From Natronohydrobacter sp. (GTDB lineage Bacteria > Pseudomonadota > Alphaproteobacteria > Rhodobacterales > Rhodobacteraceae), in contig SKSL01000088.1 in the NCBI GenBank assembly GCA_007123015.1, positions 1 to 32,371 of the forward strand: a stretch of 32,371 nucleotides of DNA, given 5' to 3'. The notes under the pieces were generated by a model. That model worked only from the letters and a program-made list of their open reading frames with translations. It did no database searches and was not told the origin of the DNA. The position numbers and the translations under genes are program-made. Shown piece after piece: positions 1 through 8,335 of this stretch. Each line of letters starts with the position of its first letter. Within the stretch, counting starts at the first letter, position 1.

Positions 1-288
1 CATCAGAACCGCGCCATTGCAATGCAGGTGCTGCGCGCGAAGCTTTATGACATTGAACGCCAGCGCGCGGCCACCGAGCGCGCCGATGCCCGCCGGTCGC
101 AAGTCGGATCAGGCGATCGGTCGGAACGCATCCGGACATATAATTTCCCGCAAGGCCGCATGACCGATCACCGGATCAATCTGACGCTCTACAAGCTGGA
201 TGCTGTGATGCAGGGCGATCTGGATGAGGTGATCGACGCGCTGATCTCCGCAGATCAGGCCGCCCAACTGGCCGAGATGGACAGCTGA
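1..288 (+). CDS. prfA: Peptide chain release factor 1, C-terminal part (partial, 5' end outside window)
   Basis: The reading frame is open from base 1 and ends in TGA at 286-288; only the last 95 residues are present. The residues match the C-terminal end of class I release factors: the stretch around '[19 protein letters not shown]' is a well-known RF1/RF2 signature, followed by the short tail with 'DLDEVIDAL'. RF1 recognises UAA and UAG stop codons in the ribosomal A site and triggers peptide release. The GGQ and PxT motifs lie upstream and cannot be checked. RF1 rather than RF2 is preferred because prmC, which methylates the GGQ glutamine, follows directly (TGATG overlap), the usual prfA-prmC arrangement. 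Confidence 0.93.
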   Translation, partial: HQNRAIAMQVLRAKLYDIERQRAATERADARRSQVGSGDRSERIRTYNFPQGRMTDHRINLTLYKLDAVMQGDLDEVIDALISADQAAQLAEMDS

Positions 289-1136
289 TGCAGGCGCAGC
301 ATTTGCTGGCCCAAGGCGTGCGCGCCTTGCAGACCGCCGGGATCGAGGGCGCGGCCCGTGATGCCCGTTGGTTGATGGCCCATGCGCTGGGGGTGGCACA
401 AGACCGTCTGCTGCTGGCGCTCCACGATCCGGTGACCGAGGCGCAGGCCGCGCAGTTCCGCCGCGCGATCAGTGCACGCGCGAACCATCAGCCTGTCGCG
501 CAGATCACGGGCCAGCGGCTGTTCTGGGGCCGTCGCTTTCGCGTCACGCCTGATGTGCTGGACCCCCGCCCGGAAACCGAAACCCTGATCGAGCAGGCGC
601 TGGCCCAACCCTTTGCGCGCGTGCTTGATCTTGGCACTGGCAGCGGCGCGATCCTGTGCACGCTGTTGGCCGAACAGGTGGAGGCAACAGGGCTTGGGGT
701 TGATCTGTCACCAGCGGCGCTGGAAGTGGCGCAATCCAATGCGGCAGCACTGGGTGTCGCCTCGCGCGCCGTGTTCAGGTGTTCGGATTGGTGCGCTGAT
801 GTGACCGGGCAATTCGATCTGATCGTGTCGAACCCGCCCTATATCGCGGCGTCAGAAGTCGCGGATCTCGCGCCCGAGACCCGCGACTGGGAACCGCGCA
901 TGGCGCTGGTGCCGGATCACTGCGACGGATCGGGTCTTGCAGCCTATCGCGTCATTGCGGCGCAGGCCCCGCGACATCTGGCACCGGGCGGACGGTTGGT
1001 GGTTGAAATCGGTCTGGGGCAGGGACCTGCTGTGCTGGCGCTGTTCACTGCGGGCGGATTGCAGGCCGGGGTCTTGTGCAAGGACCTGACCGGGCGTGCG
1101 CGCGTCGTGACTGCGCGGATGCCCGCAGAACTGTGA
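288..1136 (+). CDS. prmC: Release factor glutamine methyltransferase PrmC (HemK)
   Basis: A 282-residue SAM-dependent N5-glutamine methyltransferase that modifies the GGQ glutamine of release factors. Visible motifs are the SAM-binding glycine-rich loop 'VLDLGTGSGAIL' near residue 115 and the catalytic 'NPPY' near residue 185 that binds the substrate glutamine. An N-terminal helical substrate-recognition domain (about residues 1-85) precedes the Rossmann-type domain. The length is normal for the family. The start ATG overlaps the prfA stop by one base (TGATG), so the two genes are probably translationally coupled. No U-tract terminator follows, only the hairpin listed separately. Confidence 0.96.
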   Translation: MQAQHLLAQGVRALQTAGIEGAARDARWLMAHALGVAQDRLLLALHDPVTEAQAAQFRRAISARANHQPVAQITGQRLFWGRRFRVTPDVLDPRPETETLIEQALAQPFARVLDLGTGSGAILCTLLAEQVEATGLGVDLSPAALEVAQSNAAALGVASRAVFRCSDWCADVTGQFDLIVSNPPYIAASEVADLAPETRDWEPRMALVPDHCDGSGLAAYRVIAAQAPRHLAPGGRLVVEIGLGQGPAVLALFTAGGLQAGVLCKDLTGRARVVTARMPAEL

Positions 1137-1141
1137 CATGG

Positions 1142-1184
1142 CAAGCCCGCGCCTACCCAGAGGTTTTTTTGGGTATGGGGCTTG
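1142..1184 (+). other. Imperfect hairpin downstream of prmC (terminator-like, no trailing U tract)
   Basis: The arms CAAGCC (1142-1147) and TACCCA (1154-1159) pair with TGGGTA (1170-1175) and GGCTTG (1179-1184). A T7 run sits in the apical loop and not after the stem. It may terminate or protect the prfA-prmC transcript, but it lacks the classic intrinsic-terminator tail. Seen directly; the function is inference. Confidence 0.35.
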
Positions 1185-1333
1185 TCAGGCGCAGCGTGGC
1201 ATGCGATGTCATGCTCACGAGAAGCCGACTAAGCGCTCTCTGGTATTCCCATTCAGCAGCCCGATTTGTTCGCGTCAGGGACATTCGAAACAGGGCCGCA
1301 TGCTGTGCCAAGACTGGCAGGATAGAATTACGC

Positions 1334-2137
1334 ATGAGATCACCCAATAAACGTTCGCGTTCCAAGTCGAACCGCCCCAAGACGCTTGGCAATATCGTCA
1401 ACCGTGTTTTTGACAGCTCTGGCCCCGAAGGCAAGGTGCGCGGAACGCCGCAACAGATTATCGAGAAATACCAAGTTCTTGCGCGGGATGCGCAATTGTC
1501 GAACGACCGTGTCGCAGCTGAGAACTTTCAGCAGCATGCCGAGCATTACACGCGGCTTCTGGCGCAGGCGCAACGCGAAATGCAGGCCGAGCAGGAAGCG
1601 CGCCGTCAGCAACATGAAGAGCGCACCCGGCAGGCTCAGGAAGATCGGCAAGCAGAGCGTAACCAGGATCGCAATCAAGATCGGGCGCAATCGGGTGGCG
1701 CGCAGCAGAATCACAATCGTCGCGACACGCAACGGCCCACAGCTGACACAGCTGCACGGACACAGGACGCTGCCAGTGATACAGCGCCGCATGGCGCCTT
1801 TGCTGTGCAAGAGGGTGATGTGCAGGCTGATCAGGACAGTCTGGTCGAAACACCTGAAAGCAAGGCTACTGCGCCTGCTGAGCAACCAGATGCGCCCGAG
1901 CCGGCCGCAAAATCTGCACCAGTCCCACGCAAGCCGCGCGCGCCCCGGAAAACCGCAGCAAAGAAGAATGCAGAGCAGACGGTCGAACCTGATACGGCAC
2001 AAGACACGAAGCCTGAAACGACCGCTGTAGGTGACCCGGCCGATGCGCCCCAAAAGCCACCGCGTCGATACACCCGCAAAGCTCGTGAAAAGGCCGACGC
2101 GGCGACGAATGAGGCACCATCGTCCGCAGCCGAGTGA
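1334..2137 (+). CDS. DUF4167 domain-containing protein (putative RNA-binding)
   Basis: A 267-residue protein of the alphaproteobacterial DUF4167 family. The conserved part is the N-terminal ~80 residues, beginning 'MRSPNKRSRSKSN' and containing 'RGTPQQIIEKYQVLARDA'. This is followed by a glutamine/arginine-rich coiled stretch (about 75-140) and a long low-complexity Ala/Pro/Lys/Glu tail. The ORF track extends upstream to 1076, inside prmC, but the family starts at 'MRSPNKR', so I place the start at ATG 1334, with AGGAT about ten bases upstream. The basic N-terminus fits nucleic-acid binding; the family has no settled biochemical role that I can state. It commonly follows prmC in this order. 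A 197-base gap suggests its own promoter. Confidence 0.9.
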   Translation: MRSPNKRSRSKSNRPKTLGNIVNRVFDSSGPEGKVRGTPQQIIEKYQVLARDAQLSNDRVAAENFQQHAEHYTRLLAQAQREMQAEQEARRQQHEERTRQAQEDRQAERNQDRNQDRAQSGGAQQNHNRRDTQRPTADTAARTQDAASDTAPHGAFAVQEGDVQADQDSLVETPESKATAPAEQPDAPEPAAKSAPVPRKPRAPRKTAAKKNAEQTVEPDTAQDTKPETTAVGDPADAPQKPPRRYTRKAREKADAATNEAPSSAAE

Positions 2138-2197
2138 CCCGCCGGATCGCGTCGAATATGGCCCGTCACCCGCTGAAGCCTGGCACCGCGCGCGCGC

Positions 2198-3034
2198 TCA
2201 ACCCGGGCGCAGCATGGTCATTTTGCGTTTCTTGCGAAAATGCGACGGGGGCTCACCAATGTGCTGGGCAAAAGCGCGAGAGAAATAGCCCGGAGTCGAA
2301 AATCCAAGATTTCGCGCGATATCCTGGACCGGTACATCGGTCTCGATCAGCATGCGCCGCGCCTCATAAAGCCTGCGTTCCTGCAGCATGGCCAGCGCAG
2401 TGCGTCCGCAACTGGCGCGGCAGGCGCGTGTCAGATGTGTTGGCGTCACCCCTAGCGCCGTTGCATAATCGGTCACATTCAACGCAGACCCGAATTCGCG
2501 CTCCAGCAAGGTTGCATAGCGCGCGGTCAGGCGCTCATTCGCATTCAGTCGCGGGCGGGCAGTTTGGCCTTCACCAGCCAGCGCGTGCGCGTGACGTTCA
2601 AGCCAGATCGCCAGCAGGCCCAGCTGATGAAGCGCGGCCTGCTCTGCCTTGGGGCGCCCGCCATCAAGCTCGCGCTGCACAGCATCAATGATATGCGCGA
2701 TTTCAGCATGCTGGGCCGCGTCGCGCAGGCGCAGATGCATCGGATGTTCGGGCATTTCCAACCCGTGGGACTGACCGAAATAAACGGCTGTGCCCTGCAC
2801 GCGGGTCAGCGCCTGAAAGCCGTGCAGGGTCCCGGCGGGAATATAGATCGCGTTATGCGGGTGAAATCCCCGCAGGCTGCCCCCCAGGTTGATCCGGCCC
2901 TGGCCTTGCGTGAACCACAGGAACACGGGCTCGCGCAATGCGCGCATGGTTTCCAGCTGCCATTTCGGCGCTGCGGCGAATTTCGAAATCGGCAGCAGGC
3001 GCAGCCGCTTGCTCGGTTCAGGTATCCTGATCAT
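2198..3034 (-). CDS. AraC-family transcriptional regulator with cupin-like sensor domain
   Basis: A 278-residue regulator. The N-terminal half (about 10-150) looks like a cupin-type AraC ligand-binding domain, with 'FHPHNAIYIPAGTLHGFQAL' matching the typical metal/ligand barrel region. The C-terminal ~100 residues hold the two helix-turn-helix units of the AraC/XylS family: 'VTDYATALGVTPTHLTRA' (first) and 'VQDIARNLGFSTPGYFSRAF' (second), ending in a basic tail. A GGGGG stretch lies just upstream of the ATG as a possible ribosome site. It converges on the DUF4167 gene and lies downstream of miaA on the same strand. The ligand and target genes cannot be read from the sequence; neither neighbour suggests a catabolic operon. 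Confidence 0.9.
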   Translation of the reverse strand: MIRIPEPSKRLRLLPISKFAAAPKWQLETMRALREPVFLWFTQGQGRINLGGSLRGFHPHNAIYIPAGTLHGFQALTRVQGTAVYFGQSHGLEMPEHPMHLRLRDAAQHAEIAHIIDAVQRELDGGRPKAEQAALHQLGLLAIWLERHAHALAGEGQTARPRLNANERLTARYATLLEREFGSALNVTDYATALGVTPTHLTRACRASCGRTALAMLQERRLYEARRMLIETDVPVQDIARNLGFSTPGYFSRAFAQHIGEPPSHFRKKRKMTMLRPG

Positions 3035-3157
3035 TATGCCCGTATCCCCCCGGAACGCGTCGAGAGTAGGACACGAGGGCAGTAAGGGAAGCTTTTTTGC
3101 TCACGGCGGCGTGAAATTCTGTAATCGCAAGAATAGCCGTTGCAAAACGGTGACTCT

Positions 3158-4078
3158 TTAATCAGCGCGCCCAAACAGGTCCTGCCATGCCTGCATTCGC
3201 GCCCTGAACCAGGTGCGCTGGCGTTTGGCATATTGGCGCGTGGCCAGAGTTGCCGCGGAAATGGCGGACGGTAATGACATCTGGCCGTTCAGATACGCGA
3301 TCAGTTCGGGCGCGCCGATGGCTTTTGCCCATGCTGCGCGGGGGTCCCAGTGGGGCAGGGCCGCGCGGGCTTCGTCCAGCGCGCCCTGCATCATCATTTG
3401 CGCGAAGCGGTCGGCGATTCGCGCGTCCAGCCAGTCCACTTCGGGACGCACAACATAGGCCGTGGTTGCCGCGACTGGCAGGATCGGCGGCGGCGTCTGG
3501 TCCTGCCAGACTGCGAGGCCCTGGCCCGTCACTTGCAACACTTCCCATGCGCGCTGGACGCGTAAGGGATTCGCCGTGTCGATCCGGTCCCGGGTGGCGT
3601 GGTCCAGATCACGCAGCAGCGCATCCCGCCCGGCTTCTGCCAGCAGGGCATCCGCCTGCGCGCGAATCGTTTGGGGGATGGGGGGGATCTCGACCAGACC
3701 TTCGGTCAGAGCGCGGAAATAGAGCCCGGTGCCGCCGACGATGACAGGGTTGCCATGTTCGGACAGAAGCTGCGTGACCGCGCGCAGCCAATGCCCGGCG
3801 GACCAATCCTGATCACGGCGGACATGACCATAAAGCAGATGCGGGACCTCGGCGCAGTCCTGCGCATCCGGACGGGCCGAGAGCACCTGCCACATATCAT
3901 AGACCTGAAGCGCATCGGCATTCACGATCACACGGCCCTGCGCGCGCGCCAGCGCCAGCGCCAGCGCGGATTTGCCGCTTGCAGTGGGACCTGCAAGAAG
4001 TACAGGCCGCGCCGGGTCGGGGGGCGCGGCTTCCAGCGCGGCGAGAGCCCGCGCCAGAGGGTCGGTATTTTTCCCCAT
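3158..4078 (-). CDS. miaA: tRNA dimethylallyltransferase MiaA
   Basis: A 306-residue enzyme that transfers a dimethylallyl group from DMAPP to A37 of tRNAs reading UNN codons, the first step to ms2i6A. The P-loop '[14 protein letters not shown]' lies near residues 27-40, followed by the catalytic-region '[11 protein letters not shown]'. '[11 protein letters not shown]' and the C-terminal '[12 protein letters not shown]' tRNA-contact motif are also present. The length is usual. It is transcribed divergently from pyrH with a 113-base gap, so the two promoters probably face each other there. It uses the same isoprenoid precursor pool as the dxr/uppS genes across the gap. Confidence 0.96.
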   Translation of the reverse strand: MGKNTDPLARALAALEAAPPDPARPVLLAGPTASGKSALALALARAQGRVIVNADALQVYDMWQVLSARPDAQDCAEVPHLLYGHVRRDQDWSAGHWLRAVTQLLSEHGNPVIVGGTGLYFRALTEGLVEIPPIPQTIRAQADALLAEAGRDALLRDLDHATRDRIDTANPLRVQRAWEVLQVTGQGLAVWQDQTPPPILPVAATTAYVVRPEVDWLDARIADRFAQMMMQGALDEARAALPHWDPRAAWAKAIGAPELIAYLNGQMSLPSAISAATLATRQYAKRQRTWFRARMQAWQDLFGRAD

Positions 4079-4191
4079 CTGCGCCTGCTTTGCGATTGAA
4101 CCTGCGCCTGTTTTCCGACATTTTGCGGGGCGATGAAAGCGCTTGGTCCGTATTTTGTGCAGACCCTGCGCGCGACAGGAAGGACAACCCC

Positions 4192-4917
4192 GTGACAGAC
4201 AGCCCGCAGACCACCTATAGCCGTGTCATGCTCAAGATTTCGGGCGAGGCGCTGATGGGGGATCAGGGCTTCGGGCTGCACCCGCCCACAGTTCAGCGCA
4301 TCGCGCGCGAAGTGAAATCCGTGCATGACATGGGTGTCGAAATCTGCATGGTCATCGGCGGCGGCAATATCTTTCGCGGTCTGCAAGGCTCGGCGCAGGG
4401 GATGGAGCGCACGCAGGCTGATTACATGGGGATGCTGGCCACAGTGATGAACGCGCTGGGCATGCAGACGGCGCTGGAAGAGCTTGGGGTCTATACCCGT
4501 GTGATCAGCGCCATTCCGATGGATCAGATCTGCGAGCCCTATATCCGCCGCCGCGCTGTGCGCCATCTGGAAAAGAAGCGGGTCTGCATCTTTGCCGCTG
4601 GTACCGGCAATCCCTATTTCACGACTGACACGGCTGCGGCTTTGCGCGCCTCGGAAATGGCTTGCGAGGCGATCTTCATGGGCAAGCAGGTGGACGGGAT
4701 TTATGACAGCGACCCCAAAACCAACCCGGACGCCAAACGCTATGCCGAGATCAGCTATGACGAGGTGCTGCGCTCGAATCTGAAAGTGATGGATGCGTCT
4801 GCGATTGCCTTGTGCCGTGACAACAAGATGCCGCTCATCGTGTTCTCACTGGATGAGCCAGGGGGCTTCAGCGGTATCCTGCGCGGCGAGGGGACATACA
4901 CGCGCGTGCATGCGTAG
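4192..4917 (+). CDS. pyrH: Uridylate kinase (UMP kinase)
   Basis: A 241-residue cytoplasmic enzyme of the amino-acid kinase family that phosphorylates UMP to UDP with ATP. Visible motifs are '[13 protein letters not shown]' at the N-terminus, '[10 protein letters not shown]' near 56-65, and '[17 protein letters not shown]' near 138-154. The ORF track frame starts far upstream at 3979, but homology begins at '[14 protein letters not shown]'. I choose GTG 4192 because AGGAAGGA (4177-4184) sits seven bases upstream and the resulting length fits the family. It opens the long pyrH-frr-uppS-cdsA-dxr-rseP cluster. Confidence 0.96.
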   Translation: MTDSPQTTYSRVMLKISGEALMGDQGFGLHPPTVQRIAREVKSVHDMGVEICMVIGGGNIFRGLQGSAQGMERTQADYMGMLATVMNALGMQTALEELGVYTRVISAIPMDQICEPYIRRRAVRHLEKKRVCIFAAGTGNPYFTTDTAAALRASEMACEAIFMGKQVDGIYDSDPKTNPDAKRYAEISYDEVLRSNLKVMDASAIALCRDNKMPLIVFSLDEPGGFSGILRGEGTYTRVHA

Positions 4918-5012
4918 GGCATGGTGCGACAAGGCTTACAAATTGCGCATCTGCAGGGTAGAACGCCGCAAGGTCCCGGATTGGGGAAAAGCAGAAGACA
5001 GGGAAGCTGGAC

Positions 5013-5576
5013 ATGTCCGATGAGCTTGAAATTGATATCGATGACCTGAAACGCCGTATGGATGGGGCCATGGCGGCGCTGCGCACGGAATTTGCCTCGT
5101 TGCGCACGGGGCGCGGCTCGGCCTCGATGCTTGAACCGGTGATGGTGGAAGCCTATGGCCAGATGACGCCGATCAACCAGGTGGGCACTGTGAACGTCCC
5201 CGAACCGCGTATGGTCACGATCAATGTCTGGGACAAATCCATGGTCGGCAAGGTCGAAAAGGCCATTCGCGAAAGCGGGCTGGGGATCAATCCGCAACTC
5301 AATGGCACGATCATCATGCTGCCGATCCCGGAACTGAACGAGGAACGCCGCCGCGAATTGAGCAAGGTCGCCGCGCAATATGCCGAACATGCCCGCGTTG
5401 CGGTGCGCAACCTGCGCCGCGACGGGATGGATCAGGTCAAGAAAGCCAAGGCCGCCGGCATGAGCGAGGATGAACAGAAGCTTTGGTCAGAAGAAATTCA
5501 GGAATTGACGGATAAATATATCGGACTTGTTGATCAGACGCTTGAGGCCAAGCAGTCGGAGATCATGCAGGTCTGA
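5013..5576 (+). CDS. frr: Ribosome recycling factor
   Basis: A 187-residue protein that, together with EF-G, splits the post-termination ribosome. Family signatures are '[20 protein letters not shown]' in the first helical part, '[14 protein letters not shown]' in the small domain, and '[11 protein letters not shown]' with '[10 protein letters not shown]' in the return helix. The length is that of a complete RRF. AGGGAAG lies eight bases before the ATG. A 95-base gap separates it from pyrH and the order pyrH-frr is nearly universal, so the two are probably co-transcribed. Confidence 0.97.
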   Translation: MSDELEIDIDDLKRRMDGAMAALRTEFASLRTGRGSASMLEPVMVEAYGQMTPINQVGTVNVPEPRMVTINVWDKSMVGKVEKAIRESGLGINPQLNGTIIMLPIPELNEERRRELSKVAAQYAEHARVAVRNLRRDGMDQVKKAKAAGMSEDEQKLWSEEIQELTDKYIGLVDQTLEAKQSEIMQV

Positions 5577-5602
5577 GATGCATTTGATCGAGGGATGATG
5601 AG

Positions 5603-6346
5603 ATGAACATTGAGCAGCGCCCGCCCGGCGATGATCCGGCCTCTGCGAATAACATGCATGTGGCGGTGATCATGGACGGCAACGGACGCTGGGCCAGCAA
5701 TCGGGGCTGGCCGCGCCTTGTTGGTCACCGCAAAGGGGCGGAACGTGTGCGCGAACTGGTCAATGCCTGCCCTGATCTCGGGATTCGTTATCTGACGCTC
5801 TATGCGTTCTCGACGGAAAACTGGTCGCGCACCACCGAGGAGGTTCTGGGCCTGATGTCGCTCTTTGGTCGTTATATAAAGCGCGAAGCCGGGCGGATGA
5901 AGAAAGAAGGGGTGCGCATGCGCATCATCGGCGACCGGACCCCGCTGGACCCGAAACTGCGCGCTCTGTTCGACTGGATCGAGGAAGATACCCGGGACAA
6001 TGACCGTGTGCATCTGACTGTTGCCATCAATTATGGTGGGCGCGACGAAATTCGGCGCGCGGCGCAATCTGTTGCACGCGCTGTGGCCTCGGGAATGCTT
6101 GATCCTGACATGATCAGCGACCAGACCCTGAACGCGCATATGGACACAGCCGCCCTGCCGGATCCGGATCTGGTGGTGCGCACTTCAGGCGAAACCCGCG
6201 TGTCGAATTTCCTGCTGTGGCAGGCCGCTTATGCCGAATATATCTTCACGCCGGTCCTGTGGCCCGATTTCACGCCGGAAACCATGAACACCATCCTCGA
6301 TGCTTTTGCCAAGCGTGAACGCCGCTTCGGCGGTGTCGTCACATGA
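5603..6346 (+). CDS. uppS: Isoprenyl transferase (undecaprenyl diphosphate synthase)
   Basis: A 247-residue cis-prenyltransferase that condenses isopentenyl diphosphate onto farnesyl diphosphate to make the C55 carrier lipid for peptidoglycan and O-antigen. The catalytic 'VIMDGNGRWA' motif lies at about 22-31, 'YLTLYAFSTENWSR' near 65-78, and the substrate-binding 'RTSGETRVSNFLLWQ' near the C-terminus. AGGG precedes the ATG. The stop overlaps the cdsA start by four bases (ATGA), indicating coupled translation. Confidence 0.96.
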   Translation: MNIEQRPPGDDPASANNMHVAVIMDGNGRWASNRGWPRLVGHRKGAERVRELVNACPDLGIRYLTLYAFSTENWSRTTEEVLGLMSLFGRYIKREAGRMKKEGVRMRIIGDRTPLDPKLRALFDWIEEDTRDNDRVHLTVAINYGGRDEIRRAAQSVARAVASGMLDPDMISDQTLNAHMDTAALPDPDLVVRTSGETRVSNFLLWQAAYAEYIFTPVLWPDFTPETMNTILDAFAKRERRFGGVVT

Positions 6347-7131
6347 GCAGCAGCACAGGCAGTTTCGGCGATCTGCGCGCGCGCACGCTCTCTGCCGTGG
6401 TGATGGTGGCCTTGGGGGCCGGGGCAATCTGGGCGGGTGGGCTTGTCTTTACCGGGCTTGTTGTCATCCTGGTCGGACTGATGGTGTATGAGCTGTTGCG
6501 CATGCTCGACCCCGACAAGCGGCTGTCAGCAACACAAGCGCGCGCCCTAGGTGCCGGGGTCTGGCTGCTCGTGTTGGCATGGCAGCTGCCAGAGGCGCTG
6601 CGTGTGCCCGCGCTACTGTTGCCGATTCTCATCTTGACCCCGACTGTCCCGCGGGATCGGATCGTCTTCGCGCTCTATCTGGCGCTCATTCTGTTTGCAG
6701 GGCTGGGGCTGATCATCCTACGCGATGATTTCGGTCTGTATTGGGTGCTCTGGCTGGTGGCGCTGGTCATCGGCTCGGATGTCGCTGGCTATTTCGCCGG
6801 GCGGATCATCGGCGGCCCGAAGCTCTGGCCGCGGGTCAGCCCCAAGAAAACCTGGTCCGGGACACTGGCAGGCTGGGGGCTGGCAGCCGTGATCGGCGCA
6901 GGCTTCATGGGTGTGCTGGGCGTCGGGGCCGGGTTGATCGCCATCTCGGTGCTGGTCGCCATTGCCGGACAGGCGGGCGATATCGCCGAAAGTGCCATCA
7001 AGCGCCATGTTGGTGTCAAGGACAGCTCGAACCTGATCCCAGGCCACGGGGGCGTTCTGGACCGCTTCGATGCAATGATTGCCGCCGCCGCGCTGGTCTT
7101 CGTGCTGGCCGCGTTTGGGCTTCTGGGCTGA
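6343..7131 (+). CDS. cdsA: Phosphatidate cytidylyltransferase (CDP-diacylglycerol synthase)
   Basis: A 262-residue polytopic inner-membrane enzyme that makes CDP-diacylglycerol from phosphatidate and CTP, the branch point of phospholipid synthesis. The protein is mostly hydrophobic, with roughly six to eight membrane segments. The family signature sits at the C-terminus: 'SAIKRHVGVKDSSNLIPGHG' followed by 'GVLDRFD', which contains the Mg/CTP-binding acidic residues. 'SPKKTWSGTLAG' near residue 166 is also conserved. It overlaps uppS by four bases, and dxr starts 11 bases downstream. Confidence 0.96.
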   Translation: MSSSTGSFGDLRARTLSAVVMVALGAGAIWAGGLVFTGLVVILVGLMVYELLRMLDPDKRLSATQARALGAGVWLLVLAWQLPEALRVPALLLPILILTPTVPRDRIVFALYLALILFAGLGLIILRDDFGLYWVLWLVALVIGSDVAGYFAGRIIGGPKLWPRVSPKKTWSGTLAGWGLAAVIGAGFMGVLGVGAGLIAISVLVAIAGQAGDIAESAIKRHVGVKDSSNLIPGHGGVLDRFDAMIAAAALVFVLAAFGLLG

Positions 7132-7142
7132 AAGGACAGGCT

Positions 7143-8306
7143 ATGCGGGTTTCTGTCTTCGGGGCCACAGGTTCAATCGGGGAAAGCACATTCGATCTGT
7201 TGCGCCGCCGCACGGATATCACAGCAGTTGCCTTGACCGGTGGGCGCAATGTCGCACGCTTGGCCGAACAGGCGCGGCACTTGCGCGCAGAACTGGCCGT
7301 GACGGCCTATGATGACTGCTATCGGGCCCTGAAAGACGCGCTTGCAGGCAGCGGGGTGGAAGCCGCAGCAGGCACAGAGGCGCTGATCACAGCCGCAGAA
7401 CGTCCTGCCGATTGGGTAATGTCGGCGATTGTCGGCGCAGCGGGCCTGTCACCGGGGTTCCGGGCCTTGGCGCAGGGGGCGACCCTGGCGCTGGCCAACA
7501 AGGAATCGCTGGTAACTGCTGGCCCGCTTCTGATGGCAGAGGCCGCACGGCACAAGGCCCGCATCCTGCCTGTGGATAGTGAACACTCTGCTGTGTTTCA
7601 GGCGCTGGTGGGCGAAGATATGGCAGCGGTCGAGCGTGTGATCATCACTGCTTCGGGCGGGCCGTTCCGGGATTGGACCAAAGCGCAACTGGCCCAGGCG
7701 ACCTTGGCTCAGGCACAGAAACACCCCAATTGGGACATGGGCCAGCGGATCACGATCGATTCGGCGACCCTGTTTAACAAGGCGTTGGAACTGATTGAAA
7801 CACGAGAATATTTCGGACTGGAGCCTGCGCAGATCGACGCTGTGGTGCACCCTCAATCGATCATCCACGCGCTGGTGGGCTTTCGTGACGGGGCCTTGAT
7901 GGCGCATATGGGCGCGCCGGATATGCGCCACGCGATTGGCTATGCGCTCAACTGGCCCGCGCGCGCGCATCTGCCTGTGGCGCGGCTCGATCTGGCGCAA
8001 CTTGGTCAGTTGAGTTTTGAAGCCCCCGATCCGGACCGCTTCCCGGCTTTGCGTCTTGCGCGCGAGGTCATGGCGCTGCGCGGCCATGCTGGTGCGGCCT
8101 TCAACGCGGCGAAGGAAGTGGCGCTTGATCAGTTCATCGCCGGGCGGATCGGGTTTCTGGGCATGGCGGCGCTGGTTGAACGCACGATTGACAGCCTTTT
8201 GTCTAACTCTGGCCTGACTGAGCCCGTAACCTCGCTTGATTCTGTGATGGCCATGAACCAAATGGCCAGAGAGGTCGCGGCAGAGCACGCTGCTGCGATG
8301 GTCTGA
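7143..8306 (+). CDS. dxr: 1-deoxy-D-xylulose 5-phosphate reductoisomerase
   Basis: A 387-residue enzyme that converts DXP to MEP with NADPH, the committed step of the non-mevalonate isoprenoid pathway. Motifs are the NADPH-binding 'VFGATGSIGEST' at residues 5-16, 'LANKESLVTAG', 'PVDSEHSAVFQAL', the flexible loop 'TASGGPFRDW' and 'HPNWDMGQRITIDSATLFNK'. The ORF track joins it to an out-of-frame read of cdsA from 6741, but the family start is 'MRVSVFGATG' at 7143, with AAAGGA (7131-7136) upstream. Its product feeds UppS and MiaA in this window. Confidence 0.97.
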   Translation: MRVSVFGATGSIGESTFDLLRRRTDITAVALTGGRNVARLAEQARHLRAELAVTAYDDCYRALKDALAGSGVEAAAGTEALITAAERPADWVMSAIVGAAGLSPGFRALAQGATLALANKESLVTAGPLLMAEAARHKARILPVDSEHSAVFQALVGEDMAAVERVIITASGGPFRDWTKAQLAQATLAQAQKHPNWDMGQRITIDSATLFNKALELIETREYFGLEPAQIDAVVHPQSIIHALVGFRDGALMAHMGAPDMRHAIGYALNWPARAHLPVARLDLAQLGQLSFEAPDPDRFPALRLAREVMALRGHAGAAFNAAKEVALDQFIAGRIGFLGMAALVERTIDSLLSNSGLTEPVTSLDSVMAMNQMAREVAAEHAAAMV

Positions 8307-8335
8307 GCGGCGATACACTGAAAAGGGGATAGGTT

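Noticed and set aside
3137-3155. Short inverted repeat near the miaA 3' end (CCGTTGCAAAACGG)
   Set aside because: It has only five base pairs and no adjacent T run; too weak to call a terminator.
6741-7142. Apparent N-terminal extension of Dxr
   Set aside because: It is an out-of-frame read of cdsA; the Dxr family start 'MRVSVFGATG' has its own ribosome site at 7131-7136.
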